Assembly (NCBI GenBank): GCA_902364065.1
Contig: CABJCJ010000003.1
Coordinates: 1 to 64,000, forward strand
DNA length: 64,000 bases
DNA from: Veillonellaceae bacterium SB90
GTDB taxonomy: Bacteria > Bacillota > Negativicutes > Selenomonadales > Selenomonadaceae
Direction of reading: 5' to 3'
In this document: positions 24,981-35,100 of the stretch, in pieces
Numbering within the stretch: position 1 is the first letter of the stretch
Layout of the letters: each line of letters opens with the position of its first letter
Notes under the pieces: generated by a model
Database searches by the model: none
What the model was told of the DNA's origin: nothing
The model's input: the letters and a program-made list of their open reading frames with translations, nothing else
Made by a program: the position numbers and the translations under genes

Positions 24981-26357
24981 TCAACGCATGAACGGCATCT
25001 TCGGGAGTCCCATGCCACCGAGGCCCGGGAAACCGCCCTTCTTGCCCTTCTGCATCTTCTTCATTTTCTTCATCATCTTCTTCATCTCGCCGAACTGCTT
25101 CAGGAGCTTGTTGACATCCTGGACGCGCGTGCCGGAGCCCATGGCGATGCGCTTGCGGCGGCTGCCGTTGATGATGCTGATGTCGGCGCGCTCCTTCGGG
25201 GTCATCGACTTGATGATGGCCTCGATCTGGCGCATTTCCTTGCCGTCGAGATCGATGTCCTTTCCGGCAAGCTGTTTCTTGAGGCCGCCCATGCCGGGGA
25301 TCAGGCCGAGGATGTTCTCGAGCGAGCCGAGCTTCTTGACCTGCTGCATCTGGGAGAGGAAATCATCGAGCGTGAACTCGTCCTTGCGGAGCTTCTTCTC
25401 CATCTTCTTGGCTTCTTCCATGTCGAACGTGGCCTGCGCCTTCTCGACGAGGGAGAGCACATCGCCCATGCCGAGGATGCGCGAAGCCATGCGGTCCGGA
25501 TGGAACACCTCGAGCGGTTCGAGCTTCTCGCCAAGACCGACGAACTTGATGGGTACGCCCGTGACGGCCTTGACGGAAAGTGCCGCACCACCGCGGGCAT
25601 CGCCGTCGAGCTTCGTCATGATGACGCCGTCGAGTCCGAGGGAATCGTTGAACGCCTTGGCGACGTTGACGGATTCCTGGCCCGTCATCGCATCGACGAC
25701 GAGCAGGATCTCATGCGGGTGAACGGCGGCCTTGATGTCGCGCAGCTCCTGCATGAGGGCTTCGTCAATCTGCAGGCGGCCGGCCGTATCGATGATGACA
25801 ACATCGCAGGCATGCGAGAGCGCATACGGCAGCGAGTCCTTCGCGATCGTCACGGCGTCCGTGCCGGCCGGCATCGAGAACACCGGGATCCCCAGCTGCT
25901 TGCCGAGGACCTGCAGCTGCGTGACGGCAGCCGGACGGTAGATATCCGCCGCGACGAGCAGCGGATGCTTGCCCTGCTTCTTGAGCGCAAGGCCGAGCTT
26001 GCCCGCCGACGTCGTCTTGCCGGCGCCCTGCAGACCCGCCATCATGATGACCGTCGGCGGCTTCGGGCTGATGTTCAGACGGCTCTGCGTGCCGCCCATG
26101 AGGTTCGTGAGCTCCTCATCGACGATCTTGATGACGACCTGTGCCGGCGTCAGCGTTTCGAGGATGTCCTGGCCAATCGCGCGTTCCTTGACGCGCTTGA
26201 TGAACTCCTTGACCACCTTGAAGTTGACATCGGCTTCGAGCAGGGCCATGCGTACTTCGCGCATGGCCTCATTGACATCGTCCTCCGTGAGCTTGCCATG
26301 GCCGCGGAGTTTCTTGAACGTCGCCTGCAGACGATCGGATAAACTTTCAAAAATCAA
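24981..26357 (-). CDS. ffh: Signal recognition particle protein Ffh
   Basis: A 458-residue SRP54. The GTPase P-loop GLQGAGKTTSAGKL lies near residue 107, with DTAGR near 187 and TKLDGDARGG near 245. The C-terminal methionine-rich M domain ends with repeated MKKM units and a GGFPGLGG tail, binding signal peptides and 4.5S RNA. It forms the targeting system for membrane proteins with ylxM upstream. Confidence 0.98.
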   Translation of the reverse strand: MIFESLSDRLQATFKKLRGHGKLTEDDVNEAMREVRMALLEADVNFKVVKEFIKRVKERAIGQDILETLTPAQVVIKIVDEELTNLMGGTQSRLNISPKPPTVIMMAGLQGAGKTTSAGKLGLALKKQGKHPLLVAADIYRPAAVTQLQVLGKQLGIPVFSMPAGTDAVTIAKDSLPYALSHACDVVIIDTAGRLQIDEALMQELRDIKAAVHPHEILLVVDAMTGQESVNVAKAFNDSLGLDGVIMTKLDGDARGGAALSVKAVTGVPIKFVGLGEKLEPLEVFHPDRMASRILGMGDVLSLVEKAQATFDMEEAKKMEKKLRKDEFTLDDFLSQMQQVKKLGSLENILGLIPGMGGLKKQLAGKDIDLDGKEMRQIEAIIKSMTPKERADISIINGSRRKRIAMGSGTRVQDVNKLLKQFGEMKKMMKKMKKMQKGKKGGFPGLGGMGLPKMPFMR

Positions 26358-26360
26358 AAC

Positions 26361-26714
26361 TCATACCTCCTGGCCATTCCCAAGCAGCGGCGAAAGGCGT
26401 CCGAGCACCGCGTCGACTGCCGTGGCATTCGCTGCAGTCCGGAGCGCGGCCACGTCATCAAAGATGCCGGCGAGCTCCTGGCGCTCTTTCTGGTAGCGCG
26501 CGACGAGCCCGAGCTTCTCCTCGTAGGACTCCATGGCCTTCTCCGAACGGTGGATGTTGTCGTAGACGGCCTGCCGGGATATCCCGAGCGCCTCGCCGAT
26601 CTCCGACAGCGAGAAATCCTCAAAGAGATGCATCTTCAGGCATTCCTGCTGCTTTTCTGTCAGCAGCGCCCCGTATATATCGAATAGCGCTGACAAATAC
26701 AAAAGCTGCTCCAT
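26361..26714 (-). CDS. ylxM: YlxM-family SRP-associated DNA-binding-like protein
   Basis: A 117-residue helix-turn-helix protein (LTEKQQECLKMHLFEDFSLS then EIGEALGISRQAVYDNIHR), sigma-70 region 4-like. YlxM proteins are encoded next to ffh and are thought to modulate SRP. The ATG at 26714 is preferred; an upstream frame to 26768 begins at the likely transcription start. It ends 3 bp before ffh. Confidence 0.9.
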   Translation of the reverse strand: MEQLLYLSALFDIYGALLTEKQQECLKMHLFEDFSLSEIGEALGISRQAVYDNIHRSEKAMESYEEKLGLVARYQKERQELAGIFDDVAALRTAANATAVDAVLGRLSPLLGNGQEV

Positions 26715-26773
26715 CCTGCCCTCACCCTGCCTGTAAACTCTTATGTGCCAAGGCGTTTTGCTTGACATAGGCT

Positions 26774-26802
26774 ATTATAGCGGACTACGACCCTCGTGTC
26801 AA
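26774..26802 (-). promoter_or_regulatory. Strong promoter of the ylxM-ffh-rpsP-khpA-ylqD-rimM-trmD operon
   Basis: Minus strand: TTGACA (26797-26802), 17 bp, TATAAT (26774-26779): a perfect consensus at both hexamers. Transcription would begin near 26767. The interval 26803-26980 before the divergent cfa-like gene is AT-rich without a gene. Confidence 0.9.
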
Positions 26803-27003
26803 GCATATATCCTTGTCAGCGAAAAACTTTTTTCACGGAGAAAATGAGAACTTTTCCAAAAAGAAAGAGGAGTTCATCTGCACATTGTCGAATGCTTTGA
26901 TAAGATATAGGTAAGAGACAGCCAAGAAATAGCCATGCCGCTGTCTTTGAGAGCAATTGCCCTCTTACCTTCTTATTTGAAATACAGGAAAGGAGTTTTC
27001 TCA

Positions 27004-28179
27004 ATGCAATTCAAGAAACTGATGGACAATTTTTTAATCCACTATCTGAACCAGTTCGACAAGCACTGCTTCAACATCAGGCTCCACGATGAAATGTATA
27101 CGATCGGCAAGGGTGAGCCGGAGTTCACGGTCATCGTCCACAAGGACATCCCGAAGAGTGAACTCCTCTCCTCCACGGAGCTCGCGCTCGGCGAGGCCTA
27201 TATGCGCGGCGACATCGAGATCCAGGGCGACCTCTTCCACATGCTCTGCACCTTCCTCGACCAGGCCGACCGCTTCTCGCTCGACCGCAAGGGGCTGCGC
27301 GGCATCCTCTACATGTCTGAAAAGAAAAAAGACCAGGCCAAGGAAGTTTCCTCCCATTACGACCTGGGCAATGAATTCTACAAGCTCTGGCTCGATCCGA
27401 CGATGAGTTATTCGTGCGCCTACTTCAAGCACGAGGACGATACGCTCGAGCAGGCCCAGCGCAACAAGGTGGACTACATCCTCGAGAAGCTCTACCTCAA
27501 GCAGGGCATGACGCTGCTTGACATCGGCTGCGGCTGGGGCTTCCTGCTCATCGAGGCCGCCAAGAAGTACGGCGTCAAGGGCTACGGCTGCACGCTCAGC
27601 AAGGAGCAGTGGAAGAAGAGCCAGGAGCGCATCAAGGCGGAGGGCCTCGAAGGCATGGTGACGATCGATCTCGTCGATTACCGCGACCTTGAAGACAAGG
27701 ACCTCAAATTCGACCGCATCGTCAGCGTCGGCATGATGGAGCATGTCGGCCGCTCGAATTACGCGACGTACATGGAGACGGCCAACCACCTGCTGAAGGA
27801 CAGCGGCATCTTTCTGCTGCACACGATCACGGGCCACGACGAGGTCGTCTCGGAGCCGTGGATCCGCAAGTACATCTTCCCGGGCGGCACGCTGCCGTCG
27901 TTGCGCGAACTCATCGCCGACGCCTACGACGCCGACTTCCGCGTCATCGACGTCGAGAGCCTGCGCCGCCACTACTACAAGACGCTCATGTGCTGGTACC
28001 ACAACTTCCTCAAGGTCCACGACACGGTGGCGGGCTGGAAGAACGAAGAGTTCGTGCGCATGTGGGACCTCTACCTCTGCGGCTGCGCGGCGGCGTTCTA
28101 CATCGGCTACATCGACATTCATCAGGTGCTCATGACGAAGGGCAACAACAACGAGCTGCCGATGACGAGATGGTACTAA
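27004..28179 (+). CDS. cfa: Cyclopropane-fatty-acyl-phospholipid synthase
   Basis: A 391-residue SAM-dependent enzyme that adds a methylene across double bonds of membrane phospholipid acyl chains. The SAM motif LLDIGCGWGFLLIEAA lies near residue 172, preceded by VSSHYDLGNEFYKLWLDPTM near 113, and VGMMEHVG near 242 corresponds to the catalytic region. The ATG at 27004 has an AAAGGAG site; the upstream frame does not. It is convergent with the next gene, 3 bp apart. Confidence 0.94.
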   Translation: MQFKKLMDNFLIHYLNQFDKHCFNIRLHDEMYTIGKGEPEFTVIVHKDIPKSELLSSTELALGEAYMRGDIEIQGDLFHMLCTFLDQADRFSLDRKGLRGILYMSEKKKDQAKEVSSHYDLGNEFYKLWLDPTMSYSCAYFKHEDDTLEQAQRNKVDYILEKLYLKQGMTLLDIGCGWGFLLIEAAKKYGVKGYGCTLSKEQWKKSQERIKAEGLEGMVTIDLVDYRDLEDKDLKFDRIVSVGMMEHVGRSNYATYMETANHLLKDSGIFLLHTITGHDEVVSEPWIRKYIFPGGTLPSLRELIADAYDADFRVIDVESLRRHYYKTLMCWYHNFLKVHDTVAGWKNEEFVRMWDLYLCGCAAAFYIGYIDIHQVLMTKGNNNELPMTRWY

Positions 28180-28182
28180 GCC

Positions 28183-28698
28183 TCAGCGCTTGATCCTGAG
28201 GTCCAGCAGGACCCGGTCCGTCTCCCAGGGAGAGATGATGCGGTACGGCACATCGTATTTCTCAAGGACGTCCAGGATTTGCTGGTCCTTTTCTTTTGCC
28301 TGCGGCAGATCCGTCTCGGGGCGGCCGTCGACGGCCAGGAACTCGTCGTTGCGGCGCAGCAGGTAGTTGAGATTCTCATAGCGGCCAAATTCCTGCATGA
28401 CGAGCGTATCAAACGCCTCCGACGGCTCGCGGTTGTAGATGATGTTGAGCGGCAGCGGCGAATCGCAGATGGCAAAATCCACGCCGTATTTCGCGAGCGT
28501 GCGCGTGCGGTGCGCCTGCTCGGCAAACAGGTAGAGCTGGTCCTCGACGATATCCGTCGCCTGCTGATACCAGAGCCACTTGGCAAATTCGCCGACGAGT
28601 TCCGTGCGGTACCCCATGCGCTTGAGTTTCGAATACATATCGGCCGCGATCGTGCTCTTGCCGATTGCCGCGCCGCCGTAAAAATTGATTACCTTCAT
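28183..28698 (-). CDS. P-loop AAA/NadR-like kinase family protein
   Basis: A 171-residue P-loop NTPase with Walker A GGAAIGKST (residues 8-16), KLKRMGYRTELVGEFAKW, and a Walker B-like CDSPL near 80. It resembles the AAA_28 group that includes the nicotinamide riboside kinase domain of NadR and phage homologues. The substrate is not evident; a nucleoside kinase role is possible. It stands alone, convergent with cfa. Confidence 0.75.
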   Translation of the reverse strand: MKVINFYGGAAIGKSTIAADMYSKLKRMGYRTELVGEFAKWLWYQQATDIVEDQLYLFAEQAHRTRTLAKYGVDFAICDSPLPLNIIYNREPSEAFDTLVMQEFGRYENLNYLLRRNDEFLAVDGRPETDLPQAKEKDQQILDVLEKYDVPYRIISPWETDRVLLDLRIKR

Positions 28699-28791
28699 CT
28701 CAATCCCTCACGATCTGTGCAAATAGACTCCCTCTAGTGTAACACGCTGACGAAAAATTTCCAGACTTGACATTTGCCGGGACAAAAGAAC

Positions 28792-28853
28792 ACAAAAATG
28801 ACCTGCCGGGGCACAAGGCATGTGCTGTGCTTCAGCAGGTCATTTGTTTGTCT
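28792..28853 (-). terminator. Terminator downstream of the DeoR-type regulator
   Basis: AAATGACCTGC and GCAGGTCATTT form an 11-bp stem with a 30-nt loop, about 15 bases past the regulator stop, followed by a T-rich run on the minus strand. Confidence 0.75.
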
Positions 28854-28867
28854 TCCCGCAATCCGAT

Positions 28868-29653
28868 TCACGTCGCAGAGACCGCTGCTGGCTTCGGCGT
28901 GATGAGTTCCACCTCGTGCTCCTCAAAGTACGACTGGTACTTCTCAGACGGCAGCCGGTCCGTGATGACGCTGTCGAGGTCCTTGAGCGCACAGTAATCC
29001 TTCAGCGAGGCCACGTCGAACTTCGAGCTCTCGATGAGGAGATAATGGCGGCATGGCTTCTCGATAAGGCAGCGCTTGACCTCGCACTCGAGCAGCGAAT
29101 CATCCGTCGCACCATGCTCGAGGGATATCCCCGAGCTGGTCAGGAAGACCTTCGTGATGTTGTAGCAGGACAGGCAGCGGCGCACCTGCGGCCCCACGAA
29201 GGCCTTGGCCGGCAGGAAAAGGGAGCCACCCGTCGCGATGACGTTGAGGTCCCGGTAGGCCGAAGCCGCATTGATGACATGCAGGCTGGCCGTCACAATG
29301 GTCAGATGGTGGCATTCCGTCAAGTACGGGATCATCTGCATGGCCGTCGCACCCGAATCGATGTAGATGACGTCGCCGTCCTCCACGCGTTCAGCCGCCA
29401 GGCGCGCGATGGTCTTCTGCGCCTCAGCATGCCGGCCCTTCGACGACAGCAGCGGTTCCACCGCCGCGCCTTCATCCTCGGCCAGCAGGATGCCGCCGTA
29501 CACTTTCTGGATGAGCCCCTTCTTGTCAAGCTCTGCGATATCCCGACGGATGGTGTTCTTGGAAACCTTGAAGGTGTCACAGAGTTCATCGATGGAGATG
29601 TGATGGACTTGTTCTAATAATTCATAAATACGATTGATACGATCGATTTTCAT
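28868..29653 (-). CDS. DeoR/GlpR-family transcriptional regulator
   Basis: A 261-residue repressor-type protein. The N-terminal winged helix has ISIDELCDTFKVSKNTIRRD (residues 20-39), the DeoR signature; the C-terminal half is a sugar-phosphate isomerase-like sensor (VIYIDSGATAMQMI near 95, TVKVFLTSSG-like region near 160). The ligand is probably a phosphorylated sugar, but no sugar operon adjoins it, so the target is unknown. The ATG at 29653 follows AGGTG; a GTG nine bases earlier is less likely. Confidence 0.9.
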   Translation of the reverse strand: MKIDRINRIYELLEQVHHISIDELCDTFKVSKNTIRRDIAELDKKGLIQKVYGGILLAEDEGAAVEPLLSSKGRHAEAQKTIARLAAERVEDGDVIYIDSGATAMQMIPYLTECHHLTIVTASLHVINAASAYRDLNVIATGGSLFLPAKAFVGPQVRRCLSCYNITKVFLTSSGISLEHGATDDSLLECEVKRCLIEKPCRHYLLIESSKFDVASLKDYCALKDLDSVITDRLPSEKYQSYFEEHEVELITPKPAAVSAT

Positions 29654-29844
29654 GGAGTTCACCTGCTCGCGTTCCTATTTATCCATGGTCTGCGGTGCAT
29701 GCGTCTGACGCCGCCGCCACGGACAGTTCAATCCGATTCGCACGTTCTGCGATATTTTATCATACTTTATATTATAGAAGAAAATCCATCAGAAAGCAAT
29801 CTCAAAAACAAACATACGGTCGAAAGAAACAGGAAGAGGCCGCG

Positions 29845-29875
29845 TTCATGCCTTTTGCCTGGAATATGATATAAT
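29845..29875 (+). promoter_or_regulatory. Promoter of the pepF gene
   Basis: An extended -10 (TGATATAAT, core 29870-29875) lies 75 bp upstream of the pepF start; the -35 (TTCATG near 29845) is weak. The interval 29654-29949 otherwise holds only the upstream region of the divergent DeoR gene and a small GGCGCTTTGGCGCC hairpin near 29882. Confidence 0.45.
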
Positions 29876-29949
29876 GGTGGTGGCGCTTTGGCGCCGCGAT
29901 CACGAAAGCCGGGGATGCAAAGATGCGCCCCGCAGAAAGGATGGATTGC

Positions 29950-31749
29950 ATGAACAACCAGACAATTCCCGCCCGCAAGGACTGCCCGGCCGATGAGAAG
30001 TGGCAGCTTTCCGATATTTACGCGACAAAAGAGGACTGGGCACAGGCCCGCGACAGCATCCGCGGCCAGCTCGACGCCATCCGCGCCTTTGCCGGCAGGC
30101 TCCATGAGCCCCAGGCCCTGCTCGACTGCCTGACGAAAGAGGATGAGATGGAGATCGCGCTCTCCGCCGTCTTTGCCTGGGCGCGCATGATGGCCGATAC
30201 CGATACGGCCAATCAGGAATACCAGGCGGATGCCGCGAGCGTCATGCCGCTGCTCGACGAGGCCGCGGCCGCCACGGCCTTCATCGAGCCCGAGCTGCTC
30301 GCCCTGCCCGAAGATGTGCTCAAAAGCCTCCCCTCTGCCCTGCCGGGGCTCCAGAAGTATGCCTTCCGGCTCCAGGAACTCCTGCGCATGAAGGCGCATA
30401 TCCTGAGCCCGGAGCAGGAGGCCTTCCTCGCGCGCACGGGCGAACTGCGCAGCACGGCGCGCAACACCTACACCGTCATGGTCAACGCCGACCTCAAATT
30501 CCCGGACACACTCGGCGAGGACGGCAGTCTCACGCCGCTTTCCGAGAGCCGCTACACCTCATTCCTGCGCTCGAAGGACCGCGCGGTCCGCAGAGATGCG
30601 TTCGAGAAGCTCTTCCGGACGTACCGCAGCTTCCGCAACACGTTCGCCTCGCTCTACAGCTCGTCGGTCAAGGCCAGTCAGTTCCTTTCAGAGATGCGCC
30701 ACTATGAGACGATGCGCGAAGCCGCGCTCGACGCGAGCAACATCCCGCTTTCCGTCTACGACTCCGCCATCCGCGCGACGCACGACTTCCTGCCCGAGCT
30801 CCACCGCTACATGAAAATCAAGCAGCAGCTGCTGAAGCTCGACAAGGTCCACATGTACGACCTCTACGTGCCGGTCGTCGAAAGGCCGGCCGCCGCGTAC
30901 CCGTACGAACAGGCCAAGGGCATATTGAAGGAAGCCCTCGCGCCGCTCGGCGAGACGTATGAGCACGATCTTTTCGCCGGGCTCGAGGCGGGCTGGGTCG
31001 ACCGCTGCGAGAACCAGGGCAAGCGCAGCGGCGCGTACTCCTGGGGCGTTTACGGCGTGCATCCGTTCGTGCTCATGAGCTGGAACGACACCTATGAGGC
31101 CATGAGCACGCTCGCGCATGAGATGGGCCACTCGATGCACAGCTGGTACAGCAGCAAAAAGCAGGATTTCGTCAATTCCGAATACACGATCTTCTGCGCC
31201 GAGGTCGCCTCGACGACGAACGAGAACCTGCTGCTCGAGTACATGCTGCAGCACGCCGAGGGCCGCGAGCGCCTCTACTTCCTCAACCTCTACCTCGAGC
31301 AGATCCGCACGACCGTCTTCCGCCAGATGCTCTTCGCCGAGTTCGAGCTTTTGACGCACGCAGCCGTGGAGAAGGGCGAGATCCTGACGGCCGACAAGCT
31401 CGAGGGCATCTGGATGGACCTCAACCGCACGTATTACGGCGAAGACGTCGTACTCGACCCGGAGCTCGCGGCCGAGTGGAGCCGCATCCCCCATTTCTAC
31501 CGTCCGTTCTACGTCTACCAGTACGCGACGGGCTACGCCGCGGCCATGACGCTCTCGCACCATCTGCGCGCGAAAGGCGAGCCCGCGAGAAAGGCCTACC
31601 TCGACTACCTCGCGAGCGGCGGCAGCGACTACTCCATCGAGCTCCTGCGCCGCGCGGGCGTCGACATGACGAGCACGGAGCCCTTTGCCATCACGTTCGA
31701 GAAATTCCGCCAGTGCCTCGACGAGCTCGAGGCGGCCTGCGCCGAGTGA
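29950..31749 (+). CDS. pepF: Oligoendopeptidase F
   Basis: A 599-residue M3-family zinc peptidase cleaving short peptides in the cytoplasm. The HExxH motif is LAHEMGHSMHS near residue 385, with the downstream glutamate region CAEVASTTNENLL near 416. ATG at 29950 is chosen over 29941 because AAAGG sits ten bases before it. Full family length; monocistronic. Confidence 0.96.
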   Translation: MNNQTIPARKDCPADEKWQLSDIYATKEDWAQARDSIRGQLDAIRAFAGRLHEPQALLDCLTKEDEMEIALSAVFAWARMMADTDTANQEYQADAASVMPLLDEAAAATAFIEPELLALPEDVLKSLPSALPGLQKYAFRLQELLRMKAHILSPEQEAFLARTGELRSTARNTYTVMVNADLKFPDTLGEDGSLTPLSESRYTSFLRSKDRAVRRDAFEKLFRTYRSFRNTFASLYSSSVKASQFLSEMRHYETMREAALDASNIPLSVYDSAIRATHDFLPELHRYMKIKQQLLKLDKVHMYDLYVPVVERPAAAYPYEQAKGILKEALAPLGETYEHDLFAGLEAGWVDRCENQGKRSGAYSWGVYGVHPFVLMSWNDTYEAMSTLAHEMGHSMHSWYSSKKQDFVNSEYTIFCAEVASTTNENLLLEYMLQHAEGRERLYFLNLYLEQIRTTVFRQMLFAEFELLTHAAVEKGEILTADKLEGIWMDLNRTYYGEDVVLDPELAAEWSRIPHFYRPFYVYQYATGYAAAMTLSHHLRAKGEPARKAYLDYLASGGSDYSIELLRRAGVDMTSTEPFAITFEKFRQCLDELEAACAE

Positions 31750-31804
31750 TGCCAGGCCTTCGCGCCATACCGGCAAATTTCGGCAGGGTGTCAAGGAAAA
31801 ATAC

Positions 31805-31833
31805 TTGCAACCTGCCTGAAATTATGCTAGAAT
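31805..31833 (+). promoter_or_regulatory. Promoter of rpmB
   Basis: TTGCAA (31805-31810), 17 bp, TAGAAT (31828-31833), followed by an AAGGAGGTG ribosome site near 31877. Confidence 0.75.
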
Positions 31834-31890
31834 ACTTATATTGTGTTCAGGGGTCCCGTGCCTCTGCAAGAAAATAAGGAGGTGTAACAC

Positions 31891-32082
31891 ATGGCAAGTG
31901 TTTGCGAAGTTTGTGCAAAAGGTGAGCTGTCTGGCAACAACGTCAGCCATTCCCATCTCAAGACGAAGCGTGCCTGGAAACCGAACATCCAGCGTGTCCG
32001 CGCTGTTGTTGACGGCGAGGTAAAACGTATCAATGTCTGCACGCGCTGCCTGCGTTCCGGCAAGGTTCAGCGTGCCCTCTGA
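31891..32082 (+). CDS. rpmB: 50S ribosomal protein L28
   Basis: A 63-residue L28 with cysteine pairs at both ends (CEVCAKG near residue 5 and CTRCLRSGKV near 50), so it is the zinc-binding form. GNNVSHSHLKTKRAWKPNIQ is the family core. It is a single-gene unit with its own promoter and terminator. Confidence 0.97.
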   Translation: MASVCEVCAKGELSGNNVSHSHLKTKRAWKPNIQRVRAVVDGEVKRINVCTRCLRSGKVQRAL

Positions 32083-32115
32083 TTTGCGCATAATATCAGA
32101 AGCTGATATATCATA

Positions 32116-32160
32116 AAATGAGCTCATCCCTGTCGAGCAGGGGTGAGCTCATTTTATTTA
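32116..32160. terminator. Bidirectional terminator between rpmB and the GGDEF/EAL gene
   Basis: AAAATGAGCTCA(T)CCC and GGG(G)TGAGCTCATTTTA form a long stem with A and T runs on either side, serving the two convergent genes. Confidence 0.85.
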
Positions 32161-32175
32161 TGCAGGGCCGGCCGT

Positions 32176-35100
32176 TTACCGGTACCGGTGCCCCTTGTCC
32201 TTGTACATCTCGCGGTCGACCTTCGTGATGACCGCATCCATATCGAGAATGGGCGTCAGGAGCACGAGCGACCCGAGCGCCACGCTCACATGATGCGCAG
32301 CAAATGACTCGCGCATGGTCTGAACGAGCGAAGCCGTGCGCATCTCATCGATATCTTCGACGATCATGAGGAATTCGTCGCCGCCCATGCGGAAGACATG
32401 GCCGCCCCCTGCTTCCCGCTGCGCCTTGAGCATGATGCCGGCCACCGTCTTGATGAGCTGGTCGCCCGCCTCGTGGCCGTGTTCGTCGTTCATGCGCTTG
32501 AGTCCGTTGACATCGCCGAAGATGAAGGCACACGAGATGCCCTTCGGCAATTCGTTGAAGTAGTTGTTGAGGCCGCGGCGGTTCATGAGCCCCGTCATCT
32601 GGTCGCGCAAGCCCATGTGTTCGAGCTCGCGCACGGCGTCGCGGTTGCGGATCATGATGGCGATGAAGCGGCTCAGCGTCATCATGAGATAGCTCGACAC
32701 CTGGAAGAGATCCTGCTTCGGATTAATGATCTGCAGATGGCCGATGATTTTGTCCGAGAGCTTGAGCGGCACGGCGATAAAGCGGCGGATATCGGGCAGA
32801 TAGCGCTCGACCCCTGAATTCTCCGCGAGGAATTTCTCGTAGTCGGGAATCTTCACGATGTGCTGCGCGCGGAAGCCATCGTAAAGATAACACGGCACGA
32901 GCGGGATGTGCTGCATCATGACCTTCTTCGGCTCGACGCCGGCACGGCACCATTCGTACGTATTGTCGGCGAAGCCCGTGTCGTCCTCGAGCTCGAAGAT
33001 GGAGATGCGGTCGGCGTTGAGCTCCGAGCCGATCTTCCAGAGCATCTTCTGCAGGCCCTTGTCGGGATCCTCCTCGCTCAGTGCGATACTCAGGGCATCA
33101 TTGATCGAGGCCTCGCGGTAGAGGAGCTCATTGCTCTCGATGTCGCGCGCCAGGTATTCGTTGAGATTGATGGCCATCGAGAAGCGGTAGTTCTTGCCGC
33201 GCCACGGCACGAGCGTATCGCGCAGCAGATAGTCGATGCCCGAAAGTGTATTGTGGTATGTCCAAGTGTAGAAGCTGTCGCGGCGCAGCAGGTGATTCGT
33301 GCAGAACTCGCACGGCTCCCTGCCGCCCACGATGACTTCGTAGCATTTCTTGCCCGCGCATGAGAAGTCCTCGGGCAGATGGAAGTCGCGGGCCACGGCC
33401 TGATTGATGTAGACGAGGTCGTACGTCTCCGGGTCGCACATGTAGACGCGTTCGTCCATGTGGTCGAATTTCTCGCGGTCAAAGGCGATGCGGTCCCCGA
33501 TGTAGATGGATTCGCCGAGATGGTCCTTGCGCGCGGCCTCCGCGCGCGTCACGAGGAGCTGCAGCAGGCCCTCGATGCTCTTCGTTTCCGAGCCGTAGCC
33601 CACGGCATACTGCAGGTAGAAGGTGCACGGGCAACCGTTGACATTGCGGATATTGTGAACGGCATTCGTGAGCCGGAGCATGCGATCGCGCAGCCTCTGC
33701 TCGTGAATGAGCTTATGGAAGCACAGGAAGCGTCCCGAGCCGATGTGCGCGACGACGCTGCCCGGCACGATGGCCTGACGGAACTCTGCGGCGAGGCGCT
33801 GCAGAAGCTCCCGGCGGAATGCCTGCCCGTACATGCGCACGGCCGCGTCGATGGCCGGCACGCAGAAATAGACAGCCGTAAAATCCTCGCCGTGCTGCAG
33901 GTAATTGTCGATGAACTCGATGCCCGCCATGAGCATGCCGCGGTAATTGACGAAGCCCGTCTCCTGGTCGCGTATCGCCTCCCGATAATCATCGAATGAC
34001 TCGTCAAGTTCCTGGAAACGGCCGATCAGCCCGGATATCTTCCCCTTTTCATAAAAGGGATACCGGTCCGAGCGGATGACATGCGGGACGCCCTTCGCGA
34101 GGCATTCCCCGAGCTGGCGGTACTGTGGCCTCCCCTCCCCGATGACCTGTTTCTCCGACAGGCCGAACGCGCTGTCGAGTATGTGCAGACCGAGCTCGTG
34201 ATCCGTCCTGCCGACGATCTCGCTCACATCCTTGAAGCCGAAGAAATCCAGGAATGCCGCATTGGCCCCGAGGAAGCGACGCCCGCAATCCTTCCAGAAC
34301 ACACAGGCCTTGTCCTGCACACTGTAGCTGCGCCAGAGCATGGCATCGCGCCGCCACCCTTCTGAAAGCTTCGCATCGGCAAACAAACCGTAAGAATCCG
34401 CAATCCGCTTCAGGCAGTCCAACGCACCTGGCATCTGCTCGAGGATCATGGGCTGGACGCAGAGCAGGATGCTCTGCTCGCTGATGTAGATCCGCACGGC
34501 ATCGAAGCGCATCCAGTCGTAATTGCCATCCTGCCGGCGGATGCGGAAGCAGCTGCTCTTGGACATCCTGCCTTCCGCAAGCAACGCCTGACGGAATGAC
34601 TTGACGCTGGCATACGCCAGGAAGCGGCTCCGGTCCGTCGGATAGACCATCCGGCGGGCATAGGCCGTCAGGAAGTCATGGATGCCCGCATGGATGTCCC
34701 GATCCGGTGCCAGCCAGCTGTGCGTGCCCACGAGCGACTCACACGTATCCTGCTGCAGATTCAGGAAAAAGACATTCTGATACATCAGACAGAGATTGTG
34801 CATGATCGTGTCGAAGCGCCGCACCTTGGCATCGTACTGGCGTTCCATATTGACATTGTGGAACTGCGCCTGATAGATGGCCAGGTGATGGTCAGCCGCC
34901 AGCCTGGAGAGCGTGACGCGGAAATACCGTTCATGCTCCGCAAACGTCATCGTCTGCGGCCGGCCCAAAAGCTCCACCTTCCGCCGGTGCTGCAGGAAGC
35001 GCACGCGGAGTGGATGATTCGCGGTGTGAAGCGCCTGATTCATCTGGCGGAGATCGCGCACGCCATACTCCCGGGAATGATTCCAGAACCACTCATTGCC